Shown here: piece after piece, positions 44,817 through 53,840 of the stretch
Numbering within the stretch: position 1 is the stretch's first letter
Layout of the letters: every line of letters begins with the position of its first letter
Assembly (NCBI GenBank): GCA_015064885.1
Contig: SVRJ01000008.1
Coordinates: 1-64,000 of the forward strand
Reading direction: 5' to 3'
DNA from: Oscillospiraceae bacterium
Lineage (GTDB): Bacteria > Bacillota > Clostridia > Oscillospirales > CAG-272
Length of the DNA stretch: 64,000 nucleotides
Notes under the pieces: model-generated
The model's database searches: none
The model's input: the letters and a program-made list of their open reading frames with translations, nothing else
What the model was told of the DNA's origin: nothing
Program-made: the position numbers and the translations under genes

Positions 44817-45668
44817 TCAGTGTGCATTACGCTCTGTTACCGATGCTCTCGGCAGTATAGCGTTTTCATCAAATATTATTTCACCAATGCTCTCCGCAGA
44901 GATGCTTCCCGATCTCGGGTTCTTTACAGAAAGCACGTGTCCGTTTATGTAGGCTTCAACGTCGGAATTTTCAAAGGAAAGGTCGGCATCCGTCATCTCG
45001 CAGTTTATAAGCTTAAGATCCTTGCAGTAGCAGAGGGGCTGTGTGCCTATTATTTTGCAGTTTTCAAGAGTGAGAGATTCCGAGAACCACGCAAGATACT
45101 CTCCCTTGACGGTAGAGTTTCTCACGGTCACGTTCTTTGCGTGCCAGAAGGCGTCCTTTGTGTCGAGGTAGGAATCCTCTATAATGAGACCGTCCACGTA
45201 CTGAAACGAATACTTTCCTTTAAAGTCGAGACCTTTTATTTTTACGTTTTTAGAGTCGAGAAAGGCGTACGCACCCGAAAGGGTAGTGTTTTTTACAGAG
45301 ACGTTCTCGCATTTCCATCCGAACTCCTCTGAATTTACAGTGCAGCTTTCAAGAGAAATATCCGCACACTCACGGAGAGCCTTGACCGAATCGAGAGTCA
45401 CGTTGCTTATTCTGCCGTTTCTTGCGTACCAGACAGGAGCTCTCGACGTATCAAAAAAGGTACACGAATCGAGAGAAAAGTCCTCGGTATGCCAGAGAGG
45501 GTAGCGCAGAAAGAACTCACACTCGGATACGTCTATTCTGCGTGTCTCTTTAAGCGCACTCTCTCCGTCCTCCTCGCCTTTAAACGAGCAGTGGCGAACG
45601 AGAGAATCGCAGAGCGCATAGAGGGCGCGCTCTTCTCCGAAGTTCTTTTTTTCGACGATATTTTTCAT
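44817..45668 (-). CDS. DUF3737 family right-handed beta-helix protein
   Basis: 283 aa from the ATG at 45668 (AAAGGA upstream). Begins with the KNFGEERALYALCDSLVRHC segment that marks DUF3737. The body is a ladder of short repeats such as VTVRNSTVKGEYLAWF and LTLENCKIIGTQPLCY, as in pentapeptide-like or right-handed beta-helix proteins. No signal peptide; cytoplasmic. Function of the family is unknown. First gene of a three-gene operon. Confidence 0.85.
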   Translation of the reverse strand: MKNIVEKKNFGEERALYALCDSLVRHCSFKGEEDGESALKETRRIDVSECEFFLRYPLWHTEDFSLDSCTFFDTSRAPVWYARNGRISNVTLDSVKALRECADISLESCTVNSEEFGWKCENVSVKNTTLSGAYAFLDSKNVKIKGLDFKGKYSFQYVDGLIIEDSYLDTKDAFWHAKNVTVRNSTVKGEYLAWFSESLTLENCKIIGTQPLCYCKDLKLINCEMTDADLSFENSDVEAYINGHVLSVKNPRSGSISAESIGEIIFDENAILPRASVTERNAH

Positions 45669-45745
45669 TATATTTATCCTTTTATATATCCACATTATAA
45701 CCCTTTATATTATACAGCAAAATTATGTCCTTTTTACACGACACA

Positions 45746-45761
45746 TAACAAAATTTTGTTA
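45746..45761. promoter_or_regulatory. 16 bp perfect palindrome between divergent genes
   Basis: TAACAAAATTTTGTTA in the space between DUF3737 (minus) and the ArsR gene (plus), about 80 bp upstream of the DUF3737 start and 35 bp before the arsR -35. Could be a repressor site for either gene; no T-run terminator use is evident. Confidence 0.4.
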
Positions 45762-45796
45762 ATTTAAAATTATCCTATTTATTTTTGATTTTCCTC

Positions 45797-45825
45797 TTGA
45801 CTTTCGGGCAGATATATGATATAAT
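45797..45825 (+). promoter_or_regulatory. Promoter of the metal-efflux operon
   Basis: TTGACT, 17 bp, TATAAT, 38 bp before the arsR-type ATG. Confidence 0.85.
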
Positions 45826-45833
45826 ATTCATAT
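45814..45833. promoter_or_regulatory. ArsR/SmtB-type operator
   Basis: Inverted repeat ATATGA-N8-TCATAT, the TGA-N8-TCA arrangement known for SmtB/CzrA operators. It covers the -10 box, so repressor binding would block RNA polymerase and metal would relieve it. Confidence 0.7.
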
Positions 45834-45862
45834 GAAAATATCTTCATCGGAGGAATGAGAAA

Positions 45863-46183
45863 ATGATAAATCTTTCAAGTGATAAGTCTCTCACGCCGGA
45901 CGCGTGGGAGCTGGCGCATTTCTTTAAGGTCTTTTCGGACGAACGCAGGCTGAAGATACTGCTTGCTCTGCTCGACAAGAGTCTTTGCGTCAGCCATATA
46001 TGTGAGGCGGTAGGAATGGAGCAATCCGCGGTAAGCCATAATCTCGCCATACTGAAGCGTGCAAACCTCGTCAAGTGTGCAAGAAGCGAAAAAAAGATGG
46101 TATATTCGATAGCCGACGAGCACGTGCGCCTCATACTCGACATGGCGGTAATACACCTCTGTGAGAATTGCGGAGAGGTGTAA
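45863..46183 (+). CDS. ArsR/SmtB-family metal-sensing repressor
   Basis: 106 aa winged helix. Recognition helix region MEQSAVSHNLAILKRANLV (52-70). The alpha-5 metal site keeps three of the four SmtB/CzrA ligands at the right spacing: Asp85, His87 and His98, with Glu101 where CzrA has His. Cys42 and Cys47 lie in the alpha-3 region. This points to Zn, Cd or Co sensing rather than arsenic. GGAGG 9 nt before the ATG. Two nt separate its stop from the efflux ATPase start. Confidence 0.88.
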   Translation: MINLSSDKSLTPDAWELAHFFKVFSDERRLKILLALLDKSLCVSHICEAVGMEQSAVSHNLAILKRANLVKCARSEKKMVYSIADEHVRLILDMAVIHLCENCGEV

Positions 46184-46185
46184 AA

Positions 46186-48237
46186 ATGGCGTTCAAGAAA
46201 ACCGTATGCTCTTGCCATGAGCATGATCACAAGAAGACCTGCTCCTGCCATGAGCACGAACACAAGGAGACCTGCTCTTGCCATGAGCACGAACACAAGG
46301 AGACCTGCTCCTGCCATGAGCACAAGCATGAGCACGGCTGCTCACGTTCACACTCTCATTCGCATTCTCACTCCGGGGAAGGGCACACGTGTGCATGCGG
46401 ATGCGAGCACAGCCACAGTCTGAACACAAGGGGCACGCTGATAAAGATAGCCTGCTCGCTCCTGCTTGCGTTACTCGCCTATTTTATAATGAACAAGGTA
46501 AGCTTCGGTATCGGTGTTGCCGTTATGGCGGCAGGCTATCTCATATCGTCATACGATATAATATACGATGCCGCAAAGGGAGTTATCAAGGGGCATTTTC
46601 TCGACGAGAACTTTCTGATGACGGTGGCGTCTGTGGGGGCGTTTATTCTCGGAGAGTATTTCGAGGCACTTGCGGTGCTTATTCTGTTTAAGATCGGAGA
46701 GATGTTTGAGGAATATGCCGAGGACAGATCACGCAGATCGATCGAGGCTCTCGCTTCACTCAAGGAGGACACCGCTCGTGTTATCCGCGACGGGAAAGAG
46801 GAGTCCGTCCCTGCCGATGAAGTGCGTGCGGGTGAGACGGTATGCGTCTATCCGGGTGAAAGGATAGCCTTTGACGGCAGAGTTATCGACGGGGTTTCAA
46901 GCGTTGACACCTCGGCAATAACCGGCGAATCCGCTCCGAGAGACGTCTTCCCCGGAAGTGACGTATACAGCGGATTTATAAACGCAAGCGCAAGGATCAC
47001 GGTAGAGGTCGTTTCACCCGCATCAGTATCCACGGTGAGCAGGATACTCAAGCTCGTCGAGAGTGCGTCCGAGAAAAAATCGAAGCATGAAAGCTTTATC
47101 CGCCGCTTTGCAAAGGTGTATACTCCCACGGTGGTCATTCTTGCGATTCTTTTGGCGGTACTTCCGATATTCTTCGGTGCCAAACCGAGCGTATCCATAT
47201 ACCGCGCACTCAGCTTTCTTGTAGTTTCGTGTCCGTGCGCGCTTGTGGTATCGGTACCGCTTGCGATATTCTGCGGAATAGGAAAAGCCTCACGCTCGGG
47301 AATACTCATAAAGGGCGGAAGCGCGCTCGAGGTGCTTTCGGATGCCAAGATCGCCGTATTTGACAAGACGGGAACTCTGACCGAGGGCAGATTCTCGGTA
47401 AGCGAGATCGTAACCGACAAGGATGAAGACTATATTCTTTCTCTTGCGGCAAGCGCAGAGAGTGCATCCACTCACCCGATAGCTCTGTCTATTCTGAGCG
47501 AGGCAAAGAAAAGGGGGATCTCTCCCGAGCGCGCAGACGAAATAAGAGAGATAGCCGGAACAGGTGTCTTTGCAAGGATCGGTGATAAAGATGTCATGGT
47601 TGGCAGAGGTTCAACTGTTGTCGGAAGGTCCGAGACTCTCGTTTCCGTAACGGTAGACGGCAGGGAGGAGGGATATATTCTCCTTTCCGACACGCTAAAG
47701 GAGGGTGCTTCGGAGGCTATATCTGCGATAAAGCGAGTAGGAATAGAAAGGTGCATTATTCTTACGGGAGACAGAGAGGAGAGCGCGGCTGACGTAGGTG
47801 CGAGAGTCGGCGCAGACGAGGTAAGGCATTCGCTTCTTCCCGAGGAGAAGGCGACCGAGCTCGAGAAGCTTAAAGTAGAGCTTTCGGGTAAGGGAAAGAT
47901 AATATTCACAGGTGACGGAATCAACGACGCGCCCGTGCTTGCATGTGCCGACGTTGGAGTTTCGGTAGGTGATTTTGCATCGGATGCGGCAATAGAGGCT
48001 TCCGACGTCGTTCTGCTCGGTGCCGATCGCGGATCGTGCGATATAAGAAAGCTCGAAAAGGCAATAAAGATAGCAAAAAAGACTGTAAGCATAGTAAAGG
48101 TGAACGTTTTCGGATCTATAATCATAAAGGTCGGTGTTCTCGCGCTCTGCTCGTTCGGTCTGCTCGGCATGTGGGCGGCAATATTTGCCGACGTGGGAGT
48201 TCTCATTCTTGCGGTTCTGAATTCGCTAAGGGTTTAG
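46186..48237 (+). CDS. Zn/Cd/Pb-type P1B ATPase with His/Cys-rich N-terminus
   Basis: 683 aa from the ATG at 46186 (AGAGGTG upstream). Exports divalent soft metals with ATP. Phosphorylation Asp393 in DKTGTLT, TGES 246-249, CPC 349-351 (Zn/Cd class), HP motif His430-Pro431, GDGINDAP. The N-terminus has no GMTCxxC ferredoxin-like domain. Instead residues 8-51 are four 11-residue CSCHEHxHKxT repeats and 52-78 a His/Ser/Cys-rich stretch, probably a metal buffer or sensor. The DNA repeats are 33 bp units. Confidence 0.92.
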   Translation: MAFKKTVCSCHEHDHKKTCSCHEHEHKETCSCHEHEHKETCSCHEHKHEHGCSRSHSHSHSHSGEGHTCACGCEHSHSLNTRGTLIKIACSLLLALLAYFIMNKVSFGIGVAVMAAGYLISSYDIIYDAAKGVIKGHFLDENFLMTVASVGAFILGEYFEALAVLILFKIGEMFEEYAEDRSRRSIEALASLKEDTARVIRDGKEESVPADEVRAGETVCVYPGERIAFDGRVIDGVSSVDTSAITGESAPRDVFPGSDVYSGFINASARITVEVVSPASVSTVSRILKLVESASEKKSKHESFIRRFAKVYTPTVVILAILLAVLPIFFGAKPSVSIYRALSFLVVSCPCALVVSVPLAIFCGIGKASRSGILIKGGSALEVLSDAKIAVFDKTGTLTEGRFSVSEIVTDKDEDYILSLAASAESASTHPIALSILSEAKKRGISPERADEIREIAGTGVFARIGDKDVMVGRGSTVVGRSETLVSVTVDGREEGYILLSDTLKEGASEAISAIKRVGIERCIILTGDREESAADVGARVGADEVRHSLLPEEKATELEKLKVELSGKGKIIFTGDGINDAPVLACADVGVSVGDFASDAAIEASDVVLLGADRGSCDIRKLEKAIKIAKKTVSIVKVNVFGSIIIKVGVLALCSFGLLGMWAAIFADVGVLILAVLNSLRV

Positions 48238-48289
48238 ATCAATGATCTGCGCGTGCCTACGCACCTGCCGTTTTTTAAGCAGAATAAAA

Positions 48290-48318
48290 TGCCCGACGCA
48301 CGAAAGTGCGTCGGGCAT
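48290..48318. terminator. Shared terminator of convergent genes
   Basis: 12 bp stem TGCCCGACGCAC/GTGCGTCGGGCA with loop GAAA, between the P-ATPase (plus) and the surface protein (minus). Confidence 0.85.
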
Positions 48319-48335
48319 TATGTTTATTTAGTTAC

Positions 48336-49988
48336 TTATCTTTCCTTCTTAGCAACCTTAACGCCTGCGAGGGAGATGAGAGCTACAACTGCGAGGATGA
48401 GACCTGCATCACCTGTGCCGGGGTTGGGAGTCGGTGTGGGATCCGGAACTACGGGAGCGGGATTGAAGAGGTCGCCCTTGTAGAGGGATACGTTCTTAAC
48501 CGTCATAGAGTTCTTTGCGTTATAAACGTATGCGTAGAATGCAAGGTTTGTGCAGTTCTTGTATACGGAAGCATCAAGATCAACTGTAGAAACGAGCTTG
48601 TATTCCTTGGAAGCGTCCATTACGTATACGCTGTAGTCATATCCGTTAACAACAACGCGAACGTCTGTGAATCCGTCAGCGTCTACAAGAGGAGTTACCT
48701 TTGTAGGATATGCAACGTCATCATAAGCGAATCCTGTGTGGTTACCGCCGTTGAGACCCATCTTGAGCTGGAGATCAGCTGTTGTGTCGTTGAAGTTACC
48801 GTATACACCGCATACTGCAAGTCTGCCGCCTGTTACCCAGTGCTCGGTTGCAGGAGCATTGAAGAAGAGACCGCCGCAGTAAGAGTTTGTACACTTAACG
48901 CTATACTGGAAGGTATACGTCTTGCCTTCGCCAACTGTAAGTCCGTTGATGATACCGCCGTACCAAGCAGCGTTCTTCGTACCGTCGTTAGTGATGGTAA
49001 GAGAATCAGCTGTGAAGGATGTCTTTTCGTCATCAACGTTGAGCTTATATGTCCAACCGGGAGCAAATACACCGGATGTGGAGTTCATCTTAAGGTCGAG
49101 GAGCTTTTCGCCGTCCTTAGCAGCGTCATATGTCTTATTGAGCTGGTAAGCGGGATCTGCGGGGTTGGTGTTTTCTGTCCAGGAATCCTTAGCTGTGGGG
49201 AATGTTGTTGTGGAGAGGAGAGCTGCGCCCTTCTTTACAACTACGTTCTTAACAGTAACCTTAGCGCCCTTGTTATACTGATATACGGAGAAACCGAGGT
49301 TATCATACTCTGCGTAGGGAGGGAATGTAGCCATATCGAAGAAATAACCATCTACGTAAACGTAAATGCTATAGTCCTTGATAACAACTACGACCTTCTT
49401 AGCGGTATTCTTATAAACATCGCTCTCGGATGTTATTGTGGAATCTGTGTGATACCAGCTCTTGTAGGCAGCGCCGTCGCAGATATACTTACCGATGTGC
49501 TTATCACCTGCAAGCATGATAGAGCCTGTGAGCTTACCGTAAATACCGATCATCTTCTGGTAGGAGTATTCCTTTGTGAGGTCTGTGCCGTCAAGAGGAC
49601 CGCTGGTGAAGTAAATACCCGAGTTGTTGGATGCAAAATCAACCTCAGCCTCGATAGTGTAAGCCTTGCCTTCGCCTACAGTAAGGCCCTCGATGGGAGC
49701 GCCCCAGTATGCACGGCCTGCTACACCCTGCTCAAAGGTTACAGACTTACCGTCGTCGGCTACCGTAACCTTAAAACCGTTTGCAACGTCAGCGGAAGCT
49801 GCAGCAAAGAGCTTAGGCACGTATACGCCTTCTGTCTGGTTAAAGAGAACGTTATAGAGAACGTCTCCATCCTTCGCGTCCGCATAGCTCTTCTCGAGTC
49901 CGTTTGCTGCGGAAACTGTAATTCCGAGCATAGCTACGAGAGAAAGAACCATTGTGAGAACGAGAGAAATAGATAATATTTTTTTCAT
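48336..49988 (-). CDS. Secreted surface protein with duplicated domain and sorting-like C-terminus
   Basis: About 550 aa. Signal peptide ends VSAAN. Two homologous halves (about 35-285 and 286-510) each contain a KDG segment followed by GLTVGEGKxYT and beta strands, perhaps jelly-roll, LamG-like domains. A Pro/Thr linker leads to NPGTGDAG, a hydrophobic stretch and KVAKKER. This matches a sortase signal with Asn in place of Leu. Start uncertain between ATG 49988 and a TTG two codons earlier (49994). Well expressed by the look of its promoter. Confidence 0.75.
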   Translation of the reverse strand: MKKILSISLVLTMVLSLVAMLGITVSAANGLEKSYADAKDGDVLYNVLFNQTEGVYVPKLFAAASADVANGFKVTVADDGKSVTFEQGVAGRAYWGAPIEGLTVGEGKAYTIEAEVDFASNNSGIYFTSGPLDGTDLTKEYSYQKMIGIYGKLTGSIMLAGDKHIGKYICDGAAYKSWYHTDSTITSESDVYKNTAKKVVVVIKDYSIYVYVDGYFFDMATFPPYAEYDNLGFSVYQYNKGAKVTVKNVVVKKGAALLSTTTFPTAKDSWTENTNPADPAYQLNKTYDAAKDGEKLLDLKMNSTSGVFAPGWTYKLNVDDEKTSFTADSLTITNDGTKNAAWYGGIINGLTVGEGKTYTFQYSVKCTNSYCGGLFFNAPATEHWVTGGRLAVCGVYGNFNDTTADLQLKMGLNGGNHTGFAYDDVAYPTKVTPLVDADGFTDVRVVVNGYDYSVYVMDASKEYKLVSTVDLDASVYKNCTNLAFYAYVYNAKNSMTVKNVSLYKGDLFNPAPVVPDPTPTPNPGTGDAGLILAVVALISLAGVKVAKKER

Positions 49989-50026
49989 TTTCAAAATTTC
50001 CTTTCTGAAAATTATTTGGTATTTAT

Positions 50027-50055
50027 ATTATATCACTAAATTATTATCTTGTCAA
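50027..50055 (-). promoter_or_regulatory. Promoter of the surface protein gene
   Basis: TTGACA, 17 bp, TATAAT on the minus strand, about 40 bp before the start. Confidence 0.88.
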
Positions 50056-50143
50056 GGTCTTTGGCAATTCTAATTTTTCACTTTCGTATACATGCACAAA
50101 AATAAAGTCTGTTTTTTGTGCACAATGACATACGGAAAAGCAA

Positions 50144-50172
50144 AAGCGGTCTGCTCTGTCGCAGACCGCTTT
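50144..50172 (-). terminator. Terminator after MBL lipoprotein 2
   Basis: 11 bp stem AGCGGTCTGC/GCAGACCGCT then TTTTGCTTTT on the minus strand. Confidence 0.85.
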
Positions 50173-50175
50173 ATA

Positions 50176-51969
50176 TTATTTTTCGGGAGGAATATAGGGA
50201 AGTGAGACGACGTGGTCTGTCTTACCCGCTATCTTGATCTCCTTTACAGAGGGAAGGAGGGTAAGATACTTGTTGTACACCTTCTTACTGAGGTTTGCGT
50301 AGTGCTCGTTTCCGAGAGGCCAGAGAATGAGTGAGGGAGACATATACTTATATCCCTGCATTACGTCTGTAGACATCGAGTCGGAAACACCGGTTCCGTA
50401 GCCGTGGTGAGCTACCTGAACTATATCCGCCTTGAGCTCGTCACCGAACATTCTTATAGCTTCCTTAAAGGAGGCGTTTGCGGCATCACCGTTTATCATA
50501 GTCTTCTGTCCGCCGAGTGTTACCGAGAACATGAGCGAGCAGGTATTATAATAGGTAAAGGTCTGCGGATAGTACTGATCTATCGTATAATAGAAATCAA
50601 CTACGGCATCTCCGATATAGTATCTGTCGCCTACGTGAGGTCTTATCCACTTACAGCCGTTTATTCCCTTGGCTACGCTGATTATCAGCTCCTCACCGGT
50701 ACGCTCATTGCTTGTATTGACGTCGGAAGCACTTGAGGGGGGATTGAAGAGAAGGCTTTCTATATTGACTGCGGCTTTGTAGCTGTTGACAAATTTACTT
50801 GCGAAGGTTGCGTGGTGGTCACCGTGCGCGTGGGTTATGAACCAAGCTGCTACGGTGGGCTTCATTCCCGAGGGTGTGTATTTTACGAGGAGCTTATACA
50901 GATCGTCAGCGTCGCCCTGTCTGTTGAATCCGCCGTCAACCACGAGGAATCTTCCGTCAGAGAGTCTGAAGAGAATGCATATACCGTTCTGGTGGTTGAG
51001 TATATCAGCATCGCTCGTTCCCCAGCCGAGACCGTGCATTATGATTATGTTGTCGGTCTTCTTCTCGGTTCCCGTGTTTTCGGTCATGAGAGGGGATACG
51101 GTATTGTTCTCGTTGAGTATCGTTCTTATTCTGTTATCGTATTTTGAGTAGCTTATATTTACGAGGTGCTTTCCTATCTGATAGGTCGCAAAGTGGTTGC
51201 CCTGCACGCTTCTCTCCTGGACGGGAGCTGTGCCGGCAAACTTTTCTTTATATTTAAGAAAGTCGTTCTCTGTAGCCTTCTCGAAGATATACATCGTCTG
51301 CTCATACTGGCAATCCTGTATCGTGAGGAGGTTCAGTCTGTCCGGGCGGGGAATATCCGATAGGCTCTCGTCAACGTTGAATACCTTTTCGATATCCGAG
51401 ACCTTTGCGGCTATTTTTCCGTCCTTGAAGCTTTCCTGAAGAACGGCAGCCATATGAAGATAGCACTGCTTGAAGCCTGCGGCGGTGTAAGCCGCCATAA
51501 CTATCTTGTTTCCGATAACGAAAACGCCTGCCTCACCGAAGCAAAGAGAGTTATATGCGCTGAGTGACTGGAGGTGTCCGGTATTTCCGTAGAGTATCTC
51601 ACACGCGCCGTCGTCATAGGAAGCACCCTCCTCGAGATGGTCGCTCGCGACACCGATGCCTATTCTGGAGGCGAGTGAAAGATTATATCTTGCGGTTGCG
51701 AGAGTGTTGGATACGACCTCGTTCATAACGTCGGGTCTTATCAGCTTATAGTTCCATTTGTTATTCTCGAAGAGGACTATCTCTCTCTGCGGGTCTTCAG
51801 CGGGGAATTTAAGAGGGTCTGCGGTAGTGACCTCCTCCGTCGTGCTTACAGGCGGCTGATCGGTAATATCGGGTGCGGTGGTGACGTCGGTATTCGGGTC
51901 ACCCGGCTTACAGGAAGCGAACGCAAGAAGCATGCATAATATAAGTAAAAGCGAAGTTATTTTTTTCAA
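50176..51969 (-). CDS. Metallo-beta-lactamase-fold lipoprotein 2
   Basis: 597 aa. TTG start at 51969 with GGAGG 8 nt upstream. Lipobox FASC (Cys20), Thr-rich linker, then three parts: an N-terminal domain (about 60-200) shared with the lipoprotein at 12661, a middle domain (210-295) and a C-terminal MBL domain. Metal motifs: Asp345 in VVDGG, HxHxDH at 380-385 (THAHGDHH), Asp495 in INGDAA, and AHHGYG at 520-525. The MBL part resembles the ComEC-type extracellular hydrolases; substrate unknown (phosphodiester or similar). Paralogue of the next gene, separated from it by a terminator. Confidence 0.85.
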   Translation of the reverse strand: MKKITSLLLILCMLLAFASCKPGDPNTDVTTAPDITDQPPVSTTEEVTTADPLKFPAEDPQREIVLFENNKWNYKLIRPDVMNEVVSNTLATARYNLSLASRIGIGVASDHLEEGASYDDGACEILYGNTGHLQSLSAYNSLCFGEAGVFVIGNKIVMAAYTAAGFKQCYLHMAAVLQESFKDGKIAAKVSDIEKVFNVDESLSDIPRPDRLNLLTIQDCQYEQTMYIFEKATENDFLKYKEKFAGTAPVQERSVQGNHFATYQIGKHLVNISYSKYDNRIRTILNENNTVSPLMTENTGTEKKTDNIIIMHGLGWGTSDADILNHQNGICILFRLSDGRFLVVDGGFNRQGDADDLYKLLVKYTPSGMKPTVAAWFITHAHGDHHATFASKFVNSYKAAVNIESLLFNPPSSASDVNTSNERTGEELIISVAKGINGCKWIRPHVGDRYYIGDAVVDFYYTIDQYYPQTFTYYNTCSLMFSVTLGGQKTMINGDAANASFKEAIRMFGDELKADIVQVAHHGYGTGVSDSMSTDVMQGYKYMSPSLILWPLGNEHYANLSKKVYNKYLTLLPSVKEIKIAGKTDHVVSLPYIPPEK

Positions 51970-52016
51970 GGTCTTTTCCTCCGTATATCAGTCTATGCGG
52001 TGTTTCTTTCTTTTTT

Positions 52017-52057
52017 TAAAAAAAGCACGCCTTGCCCCCGCGGGGACAGAGGCGTGC
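52017..52057 (-). terminator. Terminator between the two MBL lipoprotein genes
   Basis: Stem GCACGCCT/AGGCGTGC with inner GC pairs, followed by seven T on the minus strand. Confidence 0.85.
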
Positions 52058-52064
52058 ATTGAGA

Positions 52065-53813
52065 TCATTCTCCTTTAAAGGGGAGATCTACGATATGGTC
52101 TGCATCTCTCGCAACGATTATCTTCTTTACAGAAGGAAGGTTTGCGAGTGTCTGGTTATAAACTCTGTTCTTTACGCTGTTATATCCGCCGTTACCTATC
52201 GGCCAGAGAACGAGCGAGGGAGACATATACTTATAAGCCTGAATAATCGAGGTTGCCGCTTCATCCGACACACCGGTTCCGTAGCCGTGGTGAGCTACCT
52301 GAACGATATCGCACTTAAGAGTATCACCGAACATCTTGACCGCCTTCTGGAAGGAAACGTTAGCGGCGTCACCCGTCATCATAAATCTCTGTCCCGCGAT
52401 CTCTATGGAGAGGATAAGCGAGCAGGTATTATAGTACGTAAAGGTCGTGGGGTACATCTGGTCTACGCTGTAGATAACGTCGATAACGGCATCACCTACG
52501 TAGTACTTATCGCCTACGTGAGCGCGTATCCATTCGCAGCCCGGGATACCCTGTGCAACGCTGACTACGCTCTTGTATCCTGAGCCCTCGTTATCGGGGT
52601 TTTTGTTGATTCCCGCAGAGGGAGGATTGAAGATAAGCGACTGAATATCGACTACAGTCTTATAGCTGTAAACGAACTTACTTGCGAATGTAGCGTGGTG
52701 GTCACCGTGAGCGTGAGTGATTATCCAAGCCGCAACCGTGGGCTTCATACCCGAGGGGGTATGCTTCTTGAGGAGGCTGTAGAGCTTATCCGCGTCAGAC
52801 TGTCTGTTAAAGCCACCGTCGATAACGATGAATCTTCCGTCAGAAAGTCGGATGAGCATACACAGACCGTTCTGGTAATCCTCGTCGCCCGAGTCAGCGA
52901 GACCGTGCATAAGGATCATGGGAGTAGCCTTCTGCTCTACGCTTGCGGGCTTTTCAAAATACTTTGTGGGAGCTGTGTTTCTGTTAACTATAACTCTGAG
53001 GTTATCGTCGCCCTTGGAATAAGAAACGTTGAAGAGGTCTGTGCCCTTCTTATAGGTCTTAAAGTAGTTGCCTGCGCTTTCTACAGACTGTACCTCTGTA
53101 AACTCGGTGAACTTCTTTATGTAATTCTTATATACGTCGGGTGTTGCGTCCTCAAATATGAGGATAGACTGATTGTACTCACAGTTTTCACTGTAGGTAA
53201 GGGCTACTCCGTCGGGGGAGGGGATCTCGTTGAGGGTAGAGTTGATAACAAGAGTATCCTCGATGTCGCTTACCTTGACAACGATCTTGCCGTCCTTATA
53301 GTTTTCAGCAAAAACTCTTGCGAACATTGCCGAGACTCTATCGTATCCGTCGTAGGAGTTGGAGTAAATGAGGATCTTATTTCCGACCACCTTAACTGCC
53401 GCCTCACCGAGTCCTACCGTAGGAATAAATTCCTTCATTTCGGGGTGAAGCGTGTTACCGTAGTAGATCTCGAGAGATTCCTTGTCGTAGGTCTCTCCTT
53501 CCTTGAGATTGTCTCTTGCAAACGTGAGCTTGGGGTTACCGTCAACCACCTTACCGATAGTGGTTCTGAAATTAATACTTGCGGATTCTTCAACCGTCGT
53601 GAGCTTGGAATGTCTTACTACCTGGAAGGTCCACTGACCGTTCTCAAACAGGGTGATCGTTCTGTCGGCATCAGCCGATCCGTCCTCTACGGTCGTTCCC
53701 GCGGGTGTAGTTACTTCTCCGCCGTCTGCAGGGTCGCATGCAACGAGAGATGAGAGTGTGCTGAGCATCATAATGATGACAAGCGCGAGTGAAAGAATTC
53801 TTTTAGCTGTCAT
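52065..53813 (-). CDS. Metallo-beta-lactamase-fold lipoprotein 1
   Basis: 582 aa from the ATG at 53813 (AAAGGAA 8 nt upstream). Lipobox LVAC, short linker, then the same three-part layout as the neighbour: N-terminal domain starting ITLFENGQW, middle domain, and MBL domain with VIDGGFNRQ, THAHGDHH, MTGDAANVS and AHHGYGTG. All metal ligands are present. Lies 27 nt after the DUF4340 gene, so it is in line with the Gld-type ABC operon and ends it at the terminator 52017-52057. It may act on material handled by that transporter. Confidence 0.85.
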   Translation of the reverse strand: MTAKRILSLALVIIMMLSTLSSLVACDPADGGEVTTPAGTTVEDGSADADRTITLFENGQWTFQVVRHSKLTTVEESASINFRTTIGKVVDGNPKLTFARDNLKEGETYDKESLEIYYGNTLHPEMKEFIPTVGLGEAAVKVVGNKILIYSNSYDGYDRVSAMFARVFAENYKDGKIVVKVSDIEDTLVINSTLNEIPSPDGVALTYSENCEYNQSILIFEDATPDVYKNYIKKFTEFTEVQSVESAGNYFKTYKKGTDLFNVSYSKGDDNLRVIVNRNTAPTKYFEKPASVEQKATPMILMHGLADSGDEDYQNGLCMLIRLSDGRFIVIDGGFNRQSDADKLYSLLKKHTPSGMKPTVAAWIITHAHGDHHATFASKFVYSYKTVVDIQSLIFNPPSAGINKNPDNEGSGYKSVVSVAQGIPGCEWIRAHVGDKYYVGDAVIDVIYSVDQMYPTTFTYYNTCSLILSIEIAGQRFMMTGDAANVSFQKAVKMFGDTLKCDIVQVAHHGYGTGVSDEAATSIIQAYKYMSPSLVLWPIGNGGYNSVKNRVYNQTLANLPSVKKIIVARDADHIVDLPFKGE

Positions 53814-53840
53814 AATCATCTTTCCTTTCAAACTTTGATC

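Noticed and set aside
48306-49976. 556-codon plus-strand ORF opposite the surface protein gene
   Set aside because: Shadow of a gene with clear signal peptide, repeats and sorting-like end.
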